Part shown: piece by piece, positions 58,601-64,000 of the stretch
Position numbering within the stretch: position 1 is the stretch's first letter
Layout of the letters: each line of letters opens with the position of its first letter
Origin: Opisthorchis felineus
Lineage: Eukaryota; Platyhelminthes; Trematoda; Opisthorchiida; Opisthorchiidae
Reading direction: 5' to 3'
NCBI GenBank assembly: GCA_004794785.1
Contig: SJOL01006427.1
Coordinates: forward strand, 397,808 to 461,807
Length of the DNA stretch: 64,000 nt
Position numbers and translations under genes: made by a program
Notes under the pieces: generated by a model
Databases searched by the model: none
What the model was told of the DNA's origin: nothing
What the model saw: only the letters and a program-made list of their open reading frames with translations

Positions 58601-60031
58601 AGTATTATTGGTTTTGAAGGTCACATCATTCAGATCTTTCTTTTATTAACATATGTCAGGAGCTTGCTAGCATGTGCTTTTTAGTGTGAGCAAATATTTT
58701 GGTTCTGACTCCGCGATTAATACTTACCACAAGTTTTTCCCGCAGTTCTTCCATTTTCAAGTCTTTACCTACCTAACAGTTTCGTCCTATGGACGACAAC
58801 ACCACTAAAAGTATGCCTAATACAGTAGCTAATCCAACATTAGGAAAACTCCGCTGCCACAAAATTAGCGTTCCAGCATCGGCACAAGAAGAGCAAGTTT
58901 GAAGTTTGAAGACAAACTATCACTTACGTATTTTCACGGGGCAACAAAAAATTCCAAGATTCAGCCTCCATGCTTCAGCTACGTGTGCAACACAAAGTTC
59001 GTCTCAAGCTGTATGTGGAAAAATAGTCAAGAACTATCTTGCTACTAGACAGTATGTAGGACGGATGAATTTTGCTGGACAATCGACTACCGATTCCGCC
59101 CTCTTCAGGGTGACCTAGCGCCGATTTCCCATTAATTTCATTTCTCGCCTGAGTGTACAATTGGAATTACATGTAGGCTTGCACGTGTAGGGGAATCTGT
59201 TTTCATTATCAAAAAGATTTGAACAGATATTTTTACCGTGTATTCAGAAATAGCATTATTTTTTCACAAAAAAGAAACGAAGAATCGGTAGCAGAAGGCT
59301 GTTTTGTAATTTTCTTTCCATGTGATATAGCTCCCTCTGTGCATCTTACTGTCGATTTGGGCGGCCGTCTTGGTCACGTTTCCCCATTTATATCGTGCCG
59401 GCGAAACAGCCCTCCGAGTTCTTTACGTCATTTGGGTTTGTCTACTGTGGTTCAGTTTGAGCGGTATGCTCACCATCATGCCATCCGTAACCGCGATATT
59501 ATTTGGCCAGAAGAACGTTGCTACGAACTATGGGGTCGTGTACAGTGCATTCGTAAGTAAACTATATCAGTGTTTGTTTATTTCCGTTTCGCACGGTCGG
59601 TACTGATTTTTGCTTCATCTTTCCTTTATCCAGTCTTTTGGGAGCTTGTTGTGTGGCATTTTCCAAACGTTTCTTCCGGAGCAGCCTTACGTAGTTCAGT
59701 TTTCAACGTGTTTTGTTCTGGTAACTGGAGGTAAGCTATTGAGTAGGCTAGTGTCAGCAACTTACTGATTGACACTCAACACATATAATAATACGCTGCA
59801 CGTTTGAATCTCAAAAATACTAAACCATTCATCAACGGTCCTTGGTGTATACCCCTGTATCCTCTCTATTTTATAGATGATGATATTCGCAGTATATTTT
59901 TTATTTCAGCTCTCGTTATGACATTATGGGTGACAGATACGAAGTTGAATCACCGGCTCACTTTATGTCGAAAACTTACCCAACATTGTGATCGATGCCG
60001 GGGCAGCAAACAACAACCGAATAACGTTTAA
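46682..60031 (+). CDS. Major facilitator superfamily transporter, monocarboxylate / oxalate-formate antiporter-like (complete, 12 exons)
   Basis: Twelve exons: 46682-46684, 46726-46816, 46851-47037, 47547-47673, 48056-48180, 51270-51387, 52022-52038, 57308-57419, 57517-57639, 59331-59552, 59634-59730 and 59910-60031. They total 1344 bases, 447 residues plus stop, and every junction keeps phase. About 12 membrane segments are visible: TM1 IMTVIGGMLIHFTFGYFYTV, a TM2-3 pair around residues 50-110, TM4-5 with FGYSVIFGVATVWFPTQRAL and VVSGFGLGALIF, TM6 after VPKCF, TM7 at FYLLWFILLFAAIPIT, the TM8-9 loop GGRIVWGLVVDK (MFS signature), and TM10-12 to residue 415. The tail is short and basic. WFP-x-x-R and the GxGxG in TM5 fit proton-coupled monocarboxylate or oxalate/formate-type carriers of the plasma membrane. 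The substrate is not predictable. No canonical AATAAA lies close after the stop. Confidence 0.93.
46685..46725 (+). other. MFS transporter intron 1 (41 bases)
   Basis: GT-AG micro-intron immediately after the start codon. Confidence 0.75.
46726..46816 (+). CDS. MFS transporter exon 2 (TM1)
   Basis: 91 bases after a 41-base intron ending ATATTTCAG. It encodes residues 2-31 and ends in phase 1 at donor GTGGGT. Confidence 0.85.
46817..46850 (+). other. MFS transporter intron 2 (34 bases)
   Basis: GTGGGT donor and TCTAG acceptor. Its removal is required to keep the TM1 frame. Confidence 0.85.
46851..47037 (+). CDS. MFS transporter exon 3 (TM1 end to TM3)
   Basis: 187 bases after a 34-base intron ending GTCTAG. 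It encodes ANMTPYIYSYVRARVDPNAD and TM2 (IWLSAIALVMQGVMMPIGGL), then GFRPVVGIS. It ends in phase 2 at CATAG|GTGAGT. Confidence 0.9.
47038..48055 (+). other. MFS transporter introns 3 and 4, around exon 4
   Basis: Intron 3 (47038-47546) and intron 4 (47674-48055) hold nothing recognisable apart from splice sites. Confidence 0.6.
47547..47673 (+). CDS. MFS transporter exon 4 (TM3-TM4)
   Basis: 127 bases, acceptor TGTTTTAG, donor GTAAGT, phase 2 to 0. It encodes SYPGVIFTYGLVQGAGFGFG, the start of the TM4-5 region. Confidence 0.92.
48056..48180 (+). CDS. MFS transporter exon 5 (TM5)
   Basis: 125 bases, acceptor AATTTTAG, donor GTAAGT, phase 0 to 2. It encodes WFPTQRALIFGLVVSGFGLG and then TPIQTSFINPDN, the most family-diagnostic part of the protein. 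Confidence 0.93.
48181..51269 (+). other. MFS transporter intron 5
   Basis: 3.1 kb. It contains the best family B SINE copy (50640-50995). Nothing else recognised. Confidence 0.65.
50640..50995 (-). mobile_element. tRNA-derived SINE, family B, best copy
   Basis: The minus strand carries a tRNA-like module with A box TGGCTCAGTGGTAACACGC and B box GTTCAAACCCC (about 50770-50830). It is flanked by family-specific sequence on both sides: CCAATGGCCGTGCAGGGGTT and TGGACTCGAGTTTTGCTCTT on one, GAACATGTTCACCTGTTCAG and ACACAACCAAGG on the other. Related copies are at 16212, 19561 and 37811. It sits inside intron 5 of the transporter, opposite to its direction. Confidence 0.82.
51270..51387 (+). CDS. 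MFS transporter exon 6 (TM6)
   Basis: 118 bases, acceptor CATTACAG, donor AAG|GTGAGC, phase 2 to 0. It encodes EFVDDSVLDRVPKCFLLCGG, with VLDRVP typical of this transporter group just before TM6. Confidence 0.92.
51388..52021 (+). other. MFS transporter intron 6
   Basis: 634 bases with no repeat recognised. It ends in the strong acceptor of the micro-exon. Confidence 0.65.
52022..52038 (+). CDS. MFS transporter exon 7 (17-base micro-exon)
   Basis: GAGAAGCAACTTGAAGA lies between a strong acceptor (pyrimidine tract TTTCTCTTACTGTATATTCCAG with a CTAAT branch-like site) and donor GTAAGT. It adds EKQLE(E) to the central cytoplasmic loop and converts phase 0 to phase 2, exactly what exon 8 needs. 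Confidence 0.75.
52161..52340 (-). mobile_element. tRNA-derived SINE, family A, abutting a Penelope-like element
   Basis: On the minus strand: head GATAGCTCAGAGGTTAAATCG (A box) and GGTCCAAACTC (B box), ending GAAAGGGTGTTACAGCTGAA. It aligns with 16751-16932. It starts within a few bases of where the Penelope-like element coding homology ends, so one may have inserted at or truncated the other. Confidence 0.8.
52345..53864 (-). pseudogene. Penelope-like element 1: reverse transcriptase, nearly intact, endonuclease missing
   Basis: Minus-strand reading, mostly in one frame: an N-terminal part (53864 to about 53560), then after a frameshift TEIDVINSYYKYLGYK, KPDKGSGIVLMNKSDC, YGLP-stop-VHKPGLPLRPI (stop TAA at 53197-53199 where Lys is expected), FSLDVESLFTNISL, RQKDGVAMGSHLGLMLADFF, the catalytic LYPRYVDDIFALAD, NGQLSFLDVSV and QYIHFNSFVPLQQK. 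These are the fingers, palm and thumb motifs of Penelope-like reverse transcriptases. The frame ends near 52411 and homology fades by about 52345, so the GIY-YIG endonuclease is lost. It lies inside intron 7 of the transporter, antisense to it. Confidence 0.93.
53865..55500 (-). pseudogene. Penelope-like element 2: degraded reverse transcriptase and endonuclease
   Basis: Minus strand, upstream of and in the same direction as element 1. The RT part runs about 55250 to 54417: INDDELAIRFDITALYTRLL, GVELCLSTTYFTFQYALYRH, DGVAIGSPVSPMVARILL, the corrupted catalytic region WLRQVNHIFTIISATQ (RYVDD expected) and THSDRYLHDEFSHPHH. Beyond it, in broken frames, are stretches such as GRPVKYIGPTARQLHVRVTE (about 54200-54120) that resemble the GIY-YIG endonuclease. 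It differs from element 1 in motif details, so the two are from different lineages, not a duplication. Confidence 0.85.
57308..57419 (+). CDS. MFS transporter exon 8 (TM7)
   Basis: 112 bases, acceptor TTTCAG, phase 2 to 0. It encodes EINLKPKDLIRRLDFYLLWF and TM7. The donor is the non-canonical AAG|GCAAGT. Confidence 0.92.
57420..57516 (+). other. MFS transporter intron 8 (GC-AG)
   Basis: 97 bases starting GCAAGT and ending GGCCACAG. The GC start is inferred because AAG|GCAAGT matches the donor consensus elsewhere and joins the protein exactly at AYK|LFGQ. Confidence 0.85.
57517..57639 (+). CDS. MFS transporter exon 9 (TM8)
   Basis: 123 bases, phase 0 to 0, acceptor GGCCACAG, donor AAG|GTGAGT. 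It encodes LFGQDYITDDRFLSAVATVS and GGRIVWGLVVDKVSFK, carrying the second-half MFS signature. Confidence 0.93.
57640..59330 (+). other. MFS transporter intron 9
   Basis: 1.7 kb. No repeat or exon recognised. Confidence 0.6.
59331..59552 (+). CDS. MFS transporter exon 10 (TM9-TM11)
   Basis: 222 bases, phase 0 to 0, acceptor GTGATATAG, donor GTAAGT. It encodes ILLSIWAAVLVTFPHLYRAG, a second hydrophobic segment (VLYVIWVCLLWFSLSGML) and FGQKNVATNYGVVYSAF, another conserved group motif. Confidence 0.93.
59634..59730 (+). CDS. MFS transporter exon 11 (TM11-TM12)
   Basis: 97 bases, phase 0 to 1, acceptor TTTATCCAG, donor GTAAGC. It encodes SFGSLLCGIFQTFLPEQPYV, then the start of TM12. Confidence 0.92.
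59910..60031 (+). CDS. MFS transporter exon 12 (C-terminus)
   Basis: 122 bases, entering in phase 1 after acceptor TTATTTCAG. It finishes TM12 (ALVMTLWV) and gives a basic, Cys- and Gln-containing tail ending QQPNNV and TAA at 60029-60031. Confidence 0.9.
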
Positions 60032-61251
60032 CTCCAACGGAGAACAAATTTGTTTATTATCATAGGCTTTTTCGCGACCATTTTTTCAACCAGAAAAAAA
60101 TCCACGGAAATTTGAACACGTTTGTGAATTACCGTTGGCGAAACCAATTTGTGTTCAGTACAGAGGCTTCGATTTTTTAGAACATCCTAACAGACGATAA
60201 TTCCAGCTAGTCCTATGGTTGTGCCTTGGTTTATGTCCCATTTCCACTCAATGGATTAGCTGAAAAACCAGATGGATGAAAGAAGAACGCGATTTTATAT
60301 AATGTCACATTCCATTCAATAGGTACCTCACCCAAAAATCAAAAGGCAGGTTTGAGTTCCTTTTGTCATGACGTTACTATTTCTTTCTGCGATGATAATG
60401 TTTGCATGTTCTGATTTTTCTCGCTTTTGAGAAAACTACGGCGTATGTTTTTTTGTTTTACCAAATTTTTTTCAGATGGTTTGGCCTGAATCCGACTCTA
60501 AAATATTTCCTCATCCACCAAATAGTTTGCGGCAGGGACAGTTTTTAGGGGATATTTTGTGAATAATTTTTTATTTGTATTGATGGAGTACTTGTTAATA
60601 CTGATAATAATACGACACTACTGGTCTCACCATTCTGGGAGCATTATGGCTCCAAAGCTGTTGTACCGTTTGTAATTCATAGTTTGCGCAGGCGCACGAA
60701 ATTTTTTGGAACCAAACAGACCTTATTACATTCTACGGTGATTCCGTGATACACTGAGTAGTGTCCGTAACACAACTCTATAGTTATATAAACCAACGGG
60801 ACTAAGACGAAAGCTACGGATATTATTGTTGAACCAGTTGGTGGAGAAGTTTCAGGAAGGACTCTTTATGTGAAGTAGTGGCAGATGCTCCAACCAGCAC
60901 CAGGTAGTCCAGGTTCCTGTAGGTTGATGCTCACTCGAAGTGAACTACCATTGGCTAAAAAGACGCTGGTCACTAAATCTATAATCCAAAAAACCACCCT
61001 GCATGCCCAGCTGGAAGTTCAAACGGCTTTGGGTTCTTGGGACGTCCCATCAAGGCTCATTTGCTCTGACACCAGTGTTAAGCCGCGTTAGCCACACACC
61101 CGGCCAACCCATTCAAACACATGTCACACATGTGAACACATTTATTTTGGTGCTGGTTAGCATAGCTTACTTTTCAAGGATTATTGGTTGTTTCCAGCAG
61201 TCAGGTGGGTCAGGTTGAGTTACTCGCAAAGTCAAATCGTTCAAATGGAGG
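60032..61251. other. Downstream flank of the transporter gene
   Basis: Probable 3'UTR at the start, AT-rich, with no clear polyadenylation hexamer. A small inverted ACATGTCACACATGT lies near 61120-61135. No gene supported. Confidence 0.4.
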
Positions 61252-61485
61252 TTTGTCAACAAATGTGGTGATTCTTCTGAGGCGGGAGATGAAGATGACG
61301 GCGACAGGTCAGAGGATGACGACAAATAAACCATTGAATTTGGAATAGATGAAACTGAGGATACTGCGAAGAAGGAAGAGTCCGCCACTGATGCAGTTGA
61401 CGATGACGAAGATGATGACGATGACGATGAGGAAGATGACACCCCTGTGCCAGAAGATGAGGAGAAAAAGGATGCCAGCAATTAG
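61252..61485 (+). other. Acidic low-complexity reading frame with one internal stop
   Basis: One frame reads FVNKCGDSSEAGDEDDGD, then a TAA at 61327-61329, then ETEDTAKKEESATDAV, a run of Asp/Glu and a tail ending EKKDASN with a stop. The Asp run comes from GAT/GAC repeats at 61400-61440. It could be the acidic tail of a decayed gene copy (acidic chaperone- or HMG-like proteins have such tails), or simple repeat DNA. Confidence 0.35.
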
Positions 61486-61899
61486 GAGATATAGGTGGGA
61501 AAGCTGTGAGAGTAAAGTATCTTCCGTCCAGAAAGCCACCTTGGAAGCCAGGACAGAAGAGATCATGGCTGAAACTGGAAGGGGGTTCGGAGCTGTTCTC
61601 CTCGAGTGTGCAGAGTCTTCAGTGCCAGATGTCAGGGTTGCCCCAATCATGGAGGTCACGGTAGCGGTTTCAAACATCGCAATGAAGTATGGGAGTGCCG
61701 AATCTATCCACCCAGTGCTCAGAGTTGTCTCCTGTGAGCAAGTGCTAATGACAAACCTTCGTCTACCTTACTCACTGACATGAAGCGTCCATCTACGATG
61801 ATCCAGACTGCATGGACGTGTTGACACAAAGTCACTTCCTATTGCAGGGACAGCTTGATTTATCAGGCGATGTAGCCAATATAAGTAACAGATATATCC

Positions 61900-62110
61900 G
61901 ATGTTGGTGCCAGGGAGAAGGATTGGCTGATTCTCAAGTAGATGTGAGATCGTCGGAATTTCCTGGTTGGAGACTTTGTATTATTCAGCGGCAAAAATCC
62001 AAGTCGTGTATATTGGGGGAATGTCCAAGCCAAGCTCGGGAGTTATGGCCAGTGCTAGTATGCAGTGCATTCGGTAAGATTAGGCGTAATATAGCCGCAC
62101 CCACCCGCTG
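61900..62110 (+). pseudogene. Possible BEL/Pao retrotransposon integrase C-terminus remnant
   Basis: In one frame: EKDWLILK, two stops, then DRRNFLVGDFVLFSGKNPSR (about 61947-62006). It resembles the 'RNLxVGDxVLxxD...PRxxWPxGRV' segment that ends BEL/Pao polyproteins. No protease, RT or core integrase was found nearby, so this is a scrap at best. Confidence 0.4.
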
Positions 62111-64000
62111 GAAGGAGTAGAAGACAATTAGTTGCTCACCCACCGTAGATGTGGGCTCCGGATTGAGGGGCGTGTGTGTGGTTAGAGCAATGGTACTATT
62201 ATCTTTGATCTCATTTCTGTCATGCGGCGAATGGCGCTGGTAGACTAGGGAAAGCCGTGCTGGTTTTGTCGAGAGGTGGTGGTTCTTTTATTCTATTCTC
62301 ATTGTGCACATCGGGGGTTCTCACTTTGCTGTTTCCGTTATACGCCTACACTCCCTTGTTCTGACCTGAACGCTAGCCGCTCTTTGACCTTATCATTGTG
62401 CGCCTAGTTTAGTACAACCACGTGGTCTTCGTCAACTTGTGGCCACTTGTTTTGTGCCGGTGTGAACTTTGGGTGGTAGTAGTGTTTCCTACCTACCTAT
62501 TTGTATCGGATCCCGTTTGGACTTAGCAGTTTCTAACCCGGTGTATAGAAGCCGGCGTAATTCCACGATTTGAGGTTGGTACAATTTTATCATTTTACTG
62601 TAGCTCACCCGAGTTTTGGAAACAGTCAATATTGATCACGTATTTCGCGCAATGTAACGCACCCATGGGTGTTCCGATTGTAGGCACAAACCGATTCATG
62701 AACGTTCGTCTAAAACTGTAGCATAAACTTCGAGCAATTACTTCCTTTGTCGAAAAGGCATATGCTTGCTTTCCATGGACTCATGCACGCATTTTCGGAG
62801 CGCAGGTACACGTTCCAGTCTCTCAATATTTCCGTGTGCGTCCTGCACGGACCATAGTCCCAAAGGTCATGTAGGTATGGCTGTCTACATTGAAAAAAAT
62901 CCGTGTAGGCAGCCGTGATTGTAGTGTGGGAGCAAATTCAAGGGCTGAGAGACCTGAGTGATTAAGCACGAGCGTTTACCCTTCATAGCTGATCGTAAAT
63001 TCGGCTAAACATGTAAGAGCAAACTACAGCCTGCACAGTGTCAAGTACGACGACTGTTTTGGTATAGACTGCAATGAAGCAGTGGGCCAAGAGTAGGCAC
63101 TTCTAACCGAATACGCTGTGAGTGATTCGGGTGCTTGGTCCGTTTCTCAACAGATGAGCTTTGCCATATGGTGGTCCTGCCGAGACGAATTCGTGCAATT
63201 TCGCAAATTTAGCGCAAAAAGTCACAGATTGCGGTTATCCGAAAGTTGGAAGTACGATACTGCTTGTTCTGTTTAGTGCGAAAACCACTGAGAGATTGAA
63301 CCTTCATCAGAACCGATGGTTGCACCAAAGAAACACGGATAGTGATCGGAATAGTTTGAGTTTAAACTAGTCGATTTCACGTCACCTCTACTGCAGTAGA
63401 GGTTGTGTAAACTCAGCAAATTATTATTTGATGCACGGAAGATGTCTGGGAACAACGGTATACTGTACCGTTCTATGGATCACCACGGATGTTAGATAAA
63501 ACCATAATTTCTTAACCTCGTGGTCTACACTGTGATGGAGAAGTTACACATCCAAGTGGGCATAGCCTCCTCAAGACTGCATACTAACGGAAATCGGGTA
63601 TCGGACTGCAGTTATCTCTTTCCACCCCCAATAATCAGTCTAAAAGGAATGGAAATTTTGACAGATGCACTCCAAACCAACAAAACGTAAAATTCTGCCA
63701 CAAGACTAAGGCCTGACTGCCTTGATTCTTTGTATGACAGGCAATATGCTCGCTACCAGAAGCAATTTTACCCATTTTGGAAATGTTTACGTCCATTTCC
63801 ACGCTGTGGATGAGGTCACCTACAGGATAAGCAACGCCATTCCACGTTGGTTATTGCTCACACGCTTCGTCTTGTAGTTGACTCTGGTTTTGAGATAGCG
63901 TTAGGCATTCGATCAGCGACAATGTTTACAATATATTTTCCCGACCAGTCTATCAACAAGATTAGAAAATGATGTACAAAACCTGCCTGTTCTTCACCAT
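62111..64000. other. Right-hand flank, unassigned
   Basis: No gene recognised. It contains a 20-base perfect palindrome at 63384-63403. The short open frames in the last kilobase are not supported. Confidence 0.45.
63384..63403. repeat. Perfect 20-base palindrome
   Basis: ACCTCTACTGCAGTAGAGGT reads the same on both strands. No further context. Confidence 0.85.

Noticed and set aside
61167..61677. Ser-rich and hydrophobic minus-strand frames
   Set aside because: They are reverse readings of the GAT/GAC repeat; the plus strand gives the coherent acidic frame.

Overview
The window looks like nuclear DNA of a parasitic flatworm, most likely a non-schistosome digenean trematode. The reasons are split genes with very short first introns (34-41 bases) followed by kilobase introns, an RTE-type LINE whose remnants resemble fluke endonuclease-reverse transcriptases, Penelope-like elements, tRNA-derived SINEs, and a moderate base composition rather than the strong AT bias of schistosomes. 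This is read from the sequence alone; no database was searched.

Two protein-coding genes can be reconstructed exon by exon with matching reading phases. On the minus strand, 14325 down to 486 and beyond the left edge, lies the N-terminal part (about 437 residues, eight exons) of a secreted alpha-2-macroglobulin / thioester-protein family glycoprotein (CD109- or CPAMD8-like). On the plus strand, 46682-60031, lies a complete 12-exon gene for a 447-residue major facilitator superfamily transporter of the monocarboxylate / oxalate-formate antiporter-like type. The two genes are transcribed divergently and are separated by about 32 kb.

That gap holds mostly decayed mobile DNA. It includes SINE copies (16212-16400, 16751-16932, 19561-19690, 37811-38050), a degenerate RTE LINE on the plus strand (17285-19330), a fragment of another LINE on the minus strand (21050-21760), two pairs of direct repeats (22544/22966 and 25056/26060), and AT microsatellites. 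Long parts of it (26.4-37.8 kb and 38.1-46.6 kb) show nothing that can be supported.

Inside intron 7 of the transporter gene sit two Penelope-like elements, head to tail on the minus strand. The downstream one is nearly intact in its reverse transcriptase and is cut off next to a SINE. To the right of the transporter are an acidic low-complexity reading frame with one internal stop, a short stretch resembling a BEL/Pao integrase C-terminus, and otherwise unassigned DNA.

The two host genes have no evident functional link: one is an extracellular protease-trap or opsonin-like protein, the other a plasma-membrane solute carrier. No new system stands out. The most notable points are gene-structure features: micro-introns, a start codon isolated before an intron, a 17-base micro-exon, a GC-AG intron, and a splice acceptor just upstream of the macroglobulin start that may receive a spliced leader.
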